7,201 nt of DNA from Sulfolobaceae archaeon (GTDB lineage Archaea; Thermoproteota; Thermoprotei_A; Sulfolobales; Sulfolobaceae): the NCBI GenBank assembly GCA_028277025.1, contig JAPYVG010000078.1:1-7201 (forward strand). Direction: 5' to 3'. This document shows, piece after piece, positions 1 to 4,969 of the stretch (position 1 is its first letter; every line of letters starts with the position of its first letter). The notes below the pieces were generated by a model. The model saw nothing but the letters and a program-made list of their open reading frames with translations. It was not told where the DNA came from and searched no databases. Made by a program: the position numbers and the translations under genes.

Positions 1-12
1 TAAACTCTTCCT

Positions 13-87
13 GGGCCCGTCGTCTAGCCTGGTTAGGACGCCGCCCTCACACGGCGGAGGTCGCGGGTTCAAGTCCCGCCGGGCCCA
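13..87 (+). tRNA. tRNA-Val (anticodon CAC), integration target and left attachment site
   Basis: A full cloverleaf can be folded by eye. The 7-bp acceptor stem is 13-19 with 80-86, all Watson-Crick. The D arm pairs 22-25 with 36-39. The anticodon stem 41-45 pairs with 53-57 around a 7-nt loop with anticodon CAC at 48-50, which reads valine GUG. The T arm pairs 63-67 with 75-79 around TTCAAGT. The discriminator is A87, there is no encoded CCA and no intron. The gene stays intact because the element restores the 3' part lost on integration. Bases 63-87 should therefore come from the element and 13-42 from the host, with 43-62 common to both. A T-rich stretch at 100-108 may terminate the transcript. 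Confidence 0.96.
43..62 (+). repeat. attL core (20-bp direct repeat)
   Basis: These 20 bases, from the anticodon stem and loop to the end of the variable loop of tRNA-Val, recur exactly at 7076-7095. Identity continues imperfectly to the end of the tRNA (5 differences in the next 25 bases). An exact repeat beginning within the anticodon stem is the expected footprint of tyrosine-recombinase integration with strand exchange around the anticodon loop. The repeat spacing gives a circular element of 7,033 bp. Confidence 0.9.
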
Positions 88-126
88 TATTTCACGCTCT
101 TCTCTTTTGATAGAATGATACGTGAA

Positions 127-157
127 TGCAACAGTGAAGGTTAAATTTGCAACAGTG
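127..157 (+). promoter_or_regulatory. Two direct repeats flanking a possible TATA box of the integrase
   Basis: TGCAACAGTG occurs at 127-136 and 148-157, exactly 21 bp apart, about two helical turns, so both face the same side of the DNA. The AT-rich TTAAATTT (141-148) between them is the best TATA-box candidate for the integrase and would place transcription start near 170, about 17 nt before the ATG. Related TGCAA/TTGCA motifs occur near the right end (7030-7067). These are candidate arm-type integrase sites that could also let integrase repress its own gene. That role is inferred. Confidence 0.4.
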
Positions 158-186
158 TAAAAGTCAGCAGATAGTGGGTAGATTTT

Positions 187-1467
187 ATGTCAAAAATCAA
201 TGTGGAAAAGTTGGATGATCAGAAAAAGCTTAACATATTGAAAAAGTCTGTTGAAAAGCATGGCTTAAGTTATGTCTCACGTTTTGTAGGTGTAGATAGG
301 TCAACATTAAATCGTTATCTAAACGGGAAGATTCAAAGGATTCCACAAGAGGTTGTTGAGAAGGCTTCAGAGCTTTTAACTGTAGATGAGTTAAGTGACG
401 TAGTTTACGGTTTGAGGAGTACTGATGTAGACCCTACTACCGCTATCAGTGTAATAATTAAAGCTAAGAAGGATGAGGGATTTAGGAACTTCTTTCTATC
501 CTTACTATGGCAAGAGCTAGGAGATTATATAAAAGAACCCTCAAACTCCTACCTGGTCACTAAAGACGATATTGAACTATTTGAAAAGATGGTTAGGAAT
601 GAGAAGAGTAGGAAGACTGCAGAGGAGAGAGTGAACTATTTGAGGAGAGCTTTAGCTGACCTGGGTTATGAATTAACTCCTACAAAGCTGAAGGAGTACA
701 TTTTAGACCTATCAGAGGAGAGTAAGGGTAGGGCTGAACATACTGCAAAAGCTCTTAAACTTTTCATTAAAGAAGTAGTGAAACCTAAGAGCCCTAGAAT
801 AGCAAGAGAGCTTTACGAATCGTTCAAAACTCCTAAAAGTAAGCCTAAGCATAAGCCTTTTATCCCCGAGATAACCACTATTAAGCAAATTTTTAATAAT
901 ATAAAAGATATAGGTGCTAAAGCCTTCTTCCTTCTCTTAGTAGAGACTGGATTAAGAGTAGGAGAAGTATTAAGCCTAAAACTGGAACAAGTAGATCTAG
1001 AGCGTAGGATAATTCATGTTATGAAGGAGAGCGAGACTAAGAGAGCTTATATTTCCTTCTTACACGAGAGCACTGCTAAATGGATAAAAGAGGTTTATTT
1101 ACCATACCGTGAGGAGTTTATTAGGAAATATGAAAGTTCTTTAAGGAAATTGGTAGAGGCAAACCCTACACAAGGGATAAATATAGAAGAGTGGAAGGCT
1201 AAGTTATTCCCCTTCAGAGAAGATAGCCTTAGGGTTGAGATTAAGGAGGCTATGAGGAAGGTTTTGGGTAGAGAGTTTCGCCTTTATGACATGAGGGCTT
1301 TCTTCACTTCTTACATGATTAAGCAGAAGGTTCCAGGTACAATAGTGAACTTGTTACAAGGTAGAGCACCGCCTCAACAGTTTAAAGTTATGGAGGAGAA
1401 CTATTTCGTAATATCCGAGAACGAGCTTAAGGAATGGTATGACAAATACGCCCCGAGGCTATTGTAA
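187..1467 (+). CDS. int: Tyrosine recombinase (integrase) of the pNOB8/archaeal plasmid type
   Basis: This protein of 426 aa should cut and rejoin DNA at tRNA-Val for integration and excision. Residues about 25-65 form a helix-turn-helix-like N-terminus (VGVDRSTLNRYLNGK). Residues about 125-210 resemble a SAM-like/core-binding domain. Residues about 225-426 are the catalytic domain: R257 in ETGLRVGE, K285 in ETKRAY, R370 in YDMRAFF, R393 in QGRAPP and the probable nucleophile Y406 in EENYF. The position three before R370, usually histidine, is Y367, so the set reads R-K-Y-R-R-Y; departures at the histidine positions are known among archaeal integrases. ATG 187 is the only sensible start, and only weak Shine-Dalgarno-like sequence precedes it. 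The gene lies 99 bp inside the tRNA and is not interrupted by attL, so the enzyme stays expressible after integration. Confidence 0.92.
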   Translation: MSKINVEKLDDQKKLNILKKSVEKHGLSYVSRFVGVDRSTLNRYLNGKIQRIPQEVVEKASELLTVDELSDVVYGLRSTDVDPTTAISVIIKAKKDEGFRNFFLSLLWQELGDYIKEPSNSYLVTKDDIELFEKMVRNEKSRKTAEERVNYLRRALADLGYELTPTKLKEYILDLSEESKGRAEHTAKALKLFIKEVVKPKSPRIARELYESFKTPKSKPKHKPFIPEITTIKQIFNNIKDIGAKAFFLLLVETGLRVGEVLSLKLEQVDLERRIIHVMKESETKRAYISFLHESTAKWIKEVYLPYREEFIRKYESSLRKLVEANPTQGINIEEWKAKLFPFREDSLRVEIKEAMRKVLGREFRLYDMRAFFTSYMIKQKVPGTIVNLLQGRAPPQQFKVMEENYFVISENELKEWYDKYAPRLL

Positions 1468-1480
1468 TACTAATGAAGGG

Positions 1481-1500
1481 TTATATCCCACATATACTTA
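1481..1500 (+). promoter_or_regulatory. Possible TATA-box promoter of the 303-aa gene
   Basis: TTATAT at 1481-1486 is centred about 30 bp before the ATG at 1514, in an AT-rich gap of 46 bp after the integrase. No GGTGA-type ribosome binding site precedes the ATG. That arrangement fits a leaderless transcript, common for single or first genes in Sulfolobales. AT-rich alternatives run from 1491 to 1512, so the exact box is uncertain. Confidence 0.35.
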
Positions 1501-1513
1501 TTAATAATATATT

Positions 1514-2425
1514 ATGAGTAGTGTCTTCAGCGAAATAGAGAATGACATACAAAACGCTCTAGCAGAATCGTATAAGATAACTAGAGGATTTTTTACTACT
1601 ATTTTTACAGATGTCGGAGCGTTAGGAAGAGAAATTGGAGACTTAATTTTTAAGCATAAGTTGATTCCCTTTTCTCAGGCAATACAAGACGCAGAAAACC
1701 AGAGCGTAAAAGAGACACCGATTTTTAGCCTTCTGTCAAACTTAGGTATAGAAACCGGGAGACAGCTCTACAATGCCGAGAGTAAATTAGTTAGTAACAT
1801 TATACCTATTATCGGGACTTTTGGACACTTAGTCGATCATCCTAATGAGCCTTTACCCGCAAAAATTAGTGATATAGCCTTTGGACTTATCGATATTCCA
1901 GGTTTAGTAGAGTTAGCCGATATGGGTAGGTTACTCGTAACTGGCGCTGATGAATTAAGCCCCTTAGGAAAGTTAGCAGTAAGGTTAGGAGAGTCTAAGG
2001 TTTTCAACTATTCACTTTTAGCGTTAGGTATAGGTTCTATGCTCTTTCCTTCTTCTCTCAAACCTAAAGGAGATAGTATAATAACAAAAGAATATGTGTA
2101 CAAATCTCTACCTAATATTAATGACGTTCTCAAGAAAGTCGGGGATACTACCAGACCTGAATCATATGATCCCCTGGCATTAACGGTATCTCCCTCGTCT
2201 CCTTCAGAACCAGAAATAACATATATACTAAATAATAATGAATTATTACGTTCCTATACGGAAGAGATTGAACGAGAGGTTGACCCTTCTCTTAGAATAG
2301 AGAAAGTTGATGACGAGCGAGAAACGGAACCTAAGCACGCTAGTCATACCGTCGCACCACTTTACGTGGAAATTACCTTAATCCTCATGGCTTTCATCAT
2401 CTTAGTAATAATGATTAAGGGGTAG
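1514..2425 (+). CDS. Protein of unknown function with C-terminal membrane anchor (303 aa)
   Basis: I do not recognise a family. The N-terminal two thirds (about 1-185) are predicted mostly helical with hydrophobic stretches (NIIPIIGTFGHLV near 95-107, YSLLALGIGSMLF near 166-178). Residues about 195-280 are polar, rich in Pro/Ser/Glu, and look like a linker. Residues about 283-301 (LYVEITLILMAFIILVIMI) form a clear single transmembrane segment ending in a short Lys-Gly tail, as in a tail-anchored protein. There is no signal peptide. The gene has its own probable leaderless start, stands apart from the integrase and the replication cluster, and is followed by a palindrome-rich non-coding stretch. 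A role at the host membrane (exclusion, spread, or a virion-like membrane protein) is conceivable but unsupported by any motif. Confidence 0.8.
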   Translation: MSSVFSEIENDIQNALAESYKITRGFFTTIFTDVGALGREIGDLIFKHKLIPFSQAIQDAENQSVKETPIFSLLSNLGIETGRQLYNAESKLVSNIIPIIGTFGHLVDHPNEPLPAKISDIAFGLIDIPGLVELADMGRLLVTGADELSPLGKLAVRLGESKVFNYSLLALGIGSMLFPSSLKPKGDSIITKEYVYKSLPNINDVLKKVGDTTRPESYDPLALTVSPSSPSEPEITYILNNNELLRSYTEEIEREVDPSLRIEKVDDERETEPKHASHTVAPLYVEITLILMAFIILVIMIKG

Positions 2426-2710
2426 TTACGGAAATTTCAATCAGTATAGAAAATATTGAAAATTCATCTATTTCTGTGAAACCATTTAATGACGTTCACT
2501 CTTTTGCGGAAAGTCCGTTTCAGAGAAAACGCCCTAAACACGTAAAGTTTAGGGCATTTTCTTAGCCATACGCAATTTCAGAAACGGTTTTCTAACGTGA
2601 TAATTTCCAGTCTTTATTTAAAAACAATATTTCTCCTTTTTCAATATAGCAAAATAAAAATAATCCTATCATATTTTTATAATAATGAATTTTGACCAAA
2701 GCCCTTAGGT
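2426..2710. other. Non-coding region with nested inverted repeats (candidate origin or structured RNA)
   Basis: This 285-bp gap has no convincing ORF on either strand. Its centre holds a strong stem-loop (2524-2562) inside a wider pair, CCGTTTC at 2515-2521 with GAAACGG at 2581-2587. GGAAATT (2430-2436) and AATTTCC (2602-2608) form still wider arms. AGAAAAC (2524-2530) can also pair perfectly with GTTTTCT (2587-2593), competing with the main stem. An AT-rich TATA-like run (2674-2684) ends the region. Such density of palindromes suits a replication origin (double- or single-strand origin of a rolling-circle plasmid), a structured RNA, or a terminator for the 303-aa gene. The sequence alone does not decide between them. 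Confidence 0.5.
2524..2562 (+). terminator. Stem-loop with T-rich 3' side (terminator-like or origin hairpin)
   Basis: GCCCTAAA (2531-2538) pairs perfectly with TTTAGGGC (2548-2555) around a 9-nt loop. The stem extends after one C/A mismatch by AGAAAA (2524-2529) with TTTTCT (2557-2562), about 14 bp in total. The T-rich 3' arm lies about 100 bp downstream of the 303-aa gene, so it could end that transcript. Because archaeal termination relies mainly on T-tracts rather than hairpins, a role in replication or as an RNA element is as likely. Confidence 0.45.
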
Positions 2711-2711
2711 C

Positions 2712-2744
2712 GTTGATTCAATGTTGATTCAAACTTGCATTCAA
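2712..2744 (+). repeat. Three 11-bp tandem repeats (iteron- or operator-like)
   Basis: Consecutive 11-bp units start at 2712 (GTTGATTCAAT), 2723 (GTTGATTCAAA) and 2734 (CTTGCATTCAA). The first two differ at one position. The third keeps the TTG-ATTCAA frame with a C inserted in place of A or T positions. A further copy of the TTGCATTCAAT form appears at 2800-2810. A period close to one helical turn puts each unit on the same DNA face, as in operators bound by RHH proteins or in iterons bound by Rep. The units lie just upstream of the RHH reading frame and may be its autoregulatory site. Confidence 0.5.
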
Positions 2745-2783
2745 TCTAAATTACCGCAAATTAACGAGTATTTTCGTCATTTA

Positions 2784-2812
2784 ATATTGATAAGCAATAT
2801 TGCATTCAATAT
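2784..2812. promoter_or_regulatory. Dyad-symmetric element before the RHH frame
   Basis: ATATTGA (2784-2790) and TCAATAT (2806-2812) flank the perfect 10-bp palindrome GCAATATTGC (2794-2803), giving a nearly symmetric 29-bp dyad (spacers of 3 and 2 bp). It overlaps the fourth copy of the nearby repeat motif. It ends at an ATG (2811), which suggests that the DNA up to there is regulatory rather than coding. A binding site for the CopG-like or RHH protein is a reasonable guess. Confidence 0.35.
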
Positions 2813-3219
2813 GAGAAATACATATAAACGTAAAATGAGAAGGTTAAAGCGATATGCCAAGGAGAAGGTAAAATTATTATCAGAGGTGGTTAAAGAATCA
2901 CGTTACGATTACATTACGTCTTTCCCGTCAAGAATTAGAGGAGATTAAAAAATACAAGAGTGAAACAAATCTATCTTATCACGATATGGTTTTGGATTAC
3001 TTCCCCTTAGTCTCAGCATTAAAGGAGTTCTTTAAAGTCCTTGAGGTTAGAGGTTACCTTTACGATAAGGCTGATGCAAATAATGTTAGGTTCATGAGTG
3101 AGCAGTACTATCAACAGTTGCCGGAACGCATAAGGCGATTCTTTGAGGAGAAACAGTTCGTAATAAAAGAAGGATTCGTCATGAGAAGTGTAAAAGGTTA
3201 TGTGTTAAAAAAGGATTAA
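2811..3219 (+). pseudogene. Ribbon-helix-helix protein gene with frame break or missing start
   Basis: In the frame ending at 3219 the coding potential is open from 2872. From about 2902 it reads VTITLRLSRQELEEIKKY followed by NLSYHDMVLDYF, a good RHH pattern (one strand, two helices), then an 85-residue tail rich in charged and aromatic residues. No ATG, GTG or TTG exists in that frame before ATG 2986, which lies inside the second RHH helix. A 77-aa product from there would lack the DNA-binding strand. A strong Shine-Dalgarno-like GAGGTGGT lies at 2883-2890 without a usual start after it. A second frame, open from 2721 to 2948 with an ATG at 2811, encodes a very basic Lys/Arg-rich segment ending KLLSEVVKES exactly where the RHH begins. 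One skipped base near 2900 would join the two. Possibilities are a broken gene, a sequencing error, an unusual start such as ATT 2908, or programmed frameshifting. Confidence 0.55.
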
Positions 3220-3230
3220 CTTGTTCCAAA

Positions 3231-3252
3231 TTAGAATAAGTGCTTATTCTAA
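3231..3252. terminator. Perfect 10-bp inverted repeat between convergent genes
   Basis: TTAGAATAAG (3231-3240) is followed after TG by its exact reverse complement at 3243-3252. It lies between the end of the rightward RHH frame (3219) and the stop codon of the leftward 54-aa gene (3244-3246), which it overlaps. A compact dyad at the 3' ends of two convergent genes may act as a two-way terminator or RNA-stabilising hairpin. A protein-binding operator is the alternative. Confidence 0.45.
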
Positions 3253-3408
3253 AATGGGTGGTAAGTCGGTGGCTATTTCTTTTGCCGTATCTAGGTCACC
3301 GCTTTCTATGAGATTTAACACTACCTTAAGGACTTTCTTATAACTCTCTGGTAAGTCTTCTCTTTCTAGGTCTTCCTTTATTGCCTTAACCCATTCTTCC
3401 ATGTTCAT
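3244..3408 (-). CDS. Small acidic helical protein of unknown function (54 aa)
   Basis: On the minus strand, ATG at 3408 opens a 54-codon frame to TAA at 3244. The product starts MNMEEWVKAIKEDLERED and ends IATDLPPILE. It is almost wholly helical, acidic and without cysteines, with two probable amphipathic helices (about 3-17 and 20-37) and a third near 40-48. The composition is protein-like, not a shadow of the opposite strand, which has no ORF there. A TATA-like CTTATAAAA (plus positions 3438-3446) is centred 34 bp before the start and would give a leader of only about 8 nt. A second ATG two codons in is possible. Function unknown; small acidic proteins of this kind in plasmids often bind another protein. 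Confidence 0.7.
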   Translation of the reverse strand: MNMEEWVKAIKEDLEREDLPESYKKVLKVVLNLIESGDLDTAKEIATDLPPILE

Positions 3409-3429
3409 TTTGGCTCATTAATATTTTTC

Positions 3430-3528
3430 TTACAGAATTTTATAAGATTTAGCTCTAAATTCAACTCTATCACAGAGTATTACAATAAATTTATGAGCAA
3501 GAATCACGTATTGTTTTAGGTCTTTCAT
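3430..3528 (-). CDS. Possible 32-aa peptide upstream of the 54-aa gene
   Basis: Minus-strand ATG at 3528 reads through 32 codons to TAA at 3430, starting MKDLKQYVILAHKF and ending FRAKSYKIL. GGTAAT, close to an archaeal ribosome binding site, lies four bases before the ATG. The peptide is basic with a hydrophobic centre (YVILAHKFIVILC). It ends 21 bp before the 54-aa gene and overlaps that gene's probable TATA box, so the two might share a transcript. The frame is short enough to arise by chance, and I hold it tentatively. Confidence 0.3.
   Translation of the reverse strand: MKDLKQYVILAHKFIVILCDRVEFRAKSYKIL
3464..3478. repeat. Short dyad ACTCT-N5-AGAGT
   Basis: Five-base arms (3464-3468 and 3474-3478) surround ATCAC, about 60 bp upstream of the minus-strand 54-aa gene. 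It could be an operator in the intergenic control region, but arms this short also occur by chance. Confidence 0.2.
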
Positions 3529-3612
3529 CTGAATTACCTTAATTTCCAGTGGAGACAAGGAGCAAAAATATCTTCAGATAGGGAAAAACTACATTCCTGG
3601 GCATACAGTTTA

Positions 3613-3673
3613 GGGTAAAAATATATAAAACAATGATACTGAAAAATAGACTAGAATAAAATTTAATATAAAT
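3613..3673 (+). promoter_or_regulatory. Promoter region of the replication gene cluster
   Basis: Two TATA-box candidates precede the CopG-like gene. TATATAAAA at 3622-3630 predicts a start near 3652 and a leader of about 47 nt. TTTAATATAAAT at 3662-3673 predicts a start within a few bases of the ATG at 3699. A 12-bp dyad, TATCT-TC-AGATA, lies just upstream at 3569-3580. No other promoter is evident before the Rep gene, so this region probably drives the cluster through 6807. The CopG-like first product is the likely repressor. Confidence 0.5.
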
Positions 3674-3698
3674 CTGGGGTAGGTTTAACTGAGCAAAC

Positions 3699-3878
3699 AT
3701 GTCTGAAAGAGTAAGGAAGAAAAATGGTGTAAGACCCACTATAACAAACATAACCGTGTACTTAGATAGGGAAGACGCTAAAAAACTAGGACAATTAGCT
3801 AAGGAACAAGGTTTGCCAGGTAAAAGCACACTGATAAGACAAATAATAAAGCGTTACCTAAAACGCCATTCATCATAA
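3699..3878 (+). CDS. CopG-like ribbon-helix-helix regulator (59 aa)
   Basis: This small protein has a basic N-terminus (MSERVRKKNG), then the classic RHH layout. A strand (TNITVYLD, about 16-23) should insert into the major groove as a dimer. Helix A follows (REDAKKLGQLAKEQG, about 24-38), then GKST and helix B (LIRQIIKRYLKR, about 45-56). Length and order match CopG-family plasmid copy-control repressors, such as ORF56 of Sulfolobus pRN1. Its place at the head of the cluster, 55 bp before the nuclease gene, suggests that it represses its own promoter and so limits Rep synthesis. The gene is easily missed because a longer chance frame covers it on the opposite strand. Confidence 0.85.
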   Translation: MSERVRKKNGVRPTITNITVYLDREDAKKLGQLAKEQGLPGKSTLIRQIIKRYLKRHSS

Positions 3879-3920
3879 GCTCAGCCTAAGCGGTTCAATC
3901 ACAAGTCAAGAAAAAGTGTA

Positions 3921-3927
3921 GGGGGGT
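3921..3927 (+). promoter_or_regulatory. Ribosome binding site of the nuclease gene
   Basis: GGGGGGT lies six bases before ATG 3934. This G-rich match to the archaeal anti-Shine-Dalgarno fixes the start and indicates translation as an internal gene of a polycistronic message. Confidence 0.55.
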
Positions 3928-3933
3928 AAGACC

Positions 3934-4587
3934 ATGGATAATTCTGACTCTATCTTTAAAAATCTTTCCCTCACACAAACGCTCTTCAAAAGGCGTTTTA
4001 ACGACAAAAAGAACCATGAGAAGAAGGACAGTAATACTATTTACGTAACAGACCTACTATATTGCCCGTTAAAGCCAAGGCTTAGGGAACAGTTCAAGGA
4101 ACTAACGTTAGCTGAGGCTTACAATCCTTCAACACTACAAGGTTCATTAATTCATGAAAGCGTAGAGAGGATACTGATAGAAGAGTTAAACGCTGAGGTA
4201 GAAGTTCCGGTTACAAAGGAGATAACGATTGATGGCAAGGTTTACAAACTGGTAGGAAAGATTGACGCGAAAAAGGATAATGTGATTGTAGAAATAAAGA
4301 CCTCAAAGACTGTCGTGGGCATACCAAAGGAAGAACACGTACTCCAGTTAAGGATTTACGTAAATATGTTAAACGCTGAACACGGCATTTTACTTTACAT
4401 AACGCCGGATCGTATAACCGAATTCTACGTAGACACTGGAATATCAGATGATAAGCTGATAGAACTAGTACAAGACTACGTTTACACGAGACGAATACCA
4501 AGACAAGAATGGGAGTGTAAGTATTGTGTTTTCGCTAAGGTTTACCCTCACAAGGTGAGTGTTAATGAAGGTAAAGACGCAAGTTAA
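3934..4587 (+). CDS. Cas4/RecB-like PD-(D/E)XK nuclease (217 aa)
   Basis: The protein has the ordered Cas4-type signature: C44 in LLYCPLKPR, H74 in GSLIHESVE, D111 in LVGKIDAK, the E120-x-K122 pair in VEIKTSK, and the Q138-x3-Y142 motif in QLRIYVNML. D111, E120 and K122 should hold the catalytic metal. C195 and C198 (WECKYC) with C44 make three of the four iron-sulfur ligands. The usual fourth cysteine, about six residues after C198, is absent (Y204), with H206 nearby. No cas1, cas2 or CRISPR array is present, so this is a stand-alone nuclease like those of archaeal viruses (for example SIRV2 gp19) rather than a CRISPR adaptation gene. It probably resects or trims DNA ends during replication or recombination. 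Its end overlaps the next gene by 23 bp. Confidence 0.85.
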   Translation: MDNSDSIFKNLSLTQTLFKRRFNDKKNHEKKDSNTIYVTDLLYCPLKPRLREQFKELTLAEAYNPSTLQGSLIHESVERILIEELNAEVEVPVTKEITIDGKVYKLVGKIDAKKDNVIVEIKTSKTVVGIPKEEHVLQLRIYVNMLNAEHGILLYITPDRITEFYVDTGISDDKLIELVQDYVYTRRIPRQEWECKYCVFAKVYPHKVSVNEGKDAS

Positions 4588-4969
4588 GGCTAAGGTAACA
4601 AATGGGGATTACAAGAGCCTGACCATAAACGGCATTCGCATAACGATAGACGGCGATAATGCCTACATTAATGATATCGAGATTCCTAAGAAGATCGCGG
4701 AATATGTAATAGATCACGTAAAACATGATTCAATACCGGAACTTCGCTTAAATTACGTGGAGTATGAGGCTAATCTAACGTTAGAGATTGAGGATTACGG
4801 AATAACGATCACGCAGAGAGGGAAGGAACTCCTAACGATCCTATTCATAGGGAATGACGCGTTACTTCTCACTCCTAAGCATTCACACAAAGTAAGGAAC
4901 GCTGAGGGATTGAGGAGAATACTAAGGCGTGAGGTCAATGTCCTATGCGTGAAATATTTCAACTCCTAA
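4565..4969 (+). CDS. Small protein of unknown function, translationally coupled to the nuclease (134 aa)
   Basis: I chose ATG 4565 over the in-frame GTG 4559 because a good ribosome binding site, GGTGA (4554-4558), sits six bases before it. The gene overlaps the nuclease gene by 23 bp and the next gene by 25 bp. The product seems mostly beta-stranded in its first half (SLTINGIRITIDGDNAYINDIEI), continues with a helix (KKIAEYVIDHVKHD), more strands (ANLTLEIEDYGITITQRG, LLTILFIGNDALLLTP) and a basic end (RNAEGLRRILRREVNV). No known motif is visible. The strand-rich small fold and the tight link to a Cas4-like nuclease and Rep make nucleic-acid binding, perhaps single-stranded DNA, a reasonable but untested idea. 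Confidence 0.78.
   Translation: MKVKTQVKAKVTNGDYKSLTINGIRITIDGDNAYINDIEIPKKIAEYVIDHVKHDSIPELRLNYVEYEANLTLEIEDYGITITQRGKELLTILFIGNDALLLTPKHSHKVRNAEGLRRILRREVNVLCVKYFNS

Noticed and set aside
187..1467. SSV-type integration with the integrase gene split between att sites
   Set aside because: The integrase frame is complete and the att core lies outside it, in the tRNA.
2461..2570. Minus-strand basic open frame across the hairpin region
   Set aside because: It has no usable start codon near its beginning and overlaps strong stem-loops. It is better explained as non-coding.
3539..3829. Minus-strand frame of 96 codons, hydrophobic product
   Set aside because: It lies opposite the CopG-like gene and its promoter. 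The plus strand gives a clear RHH protein with a proper start, so the minus frame is a shadow.
4211..4501. Minus-strand frame of 96 codons within the nuclease gene
   Set aside because: Its composition (Arg, Cys, Ser, Leu-rich) is typical of an antisense shadow, and the catalytic motifs are encoded on the plus strand.
4559..4564. GTG 4559 as the start of the 134-aa gene
   Set aside because: The GTG follows the GGTGA directly with no spacing, whereas ATG 4565 has ideal spacing.
3934..4587. Cas4-like gene as part of a CRISPR-Cas locus
   Set aside because: There is no repeat-spacer array and no cas1, cas2 or effector gene in the window, and the neighbours are plasmid replication genes.
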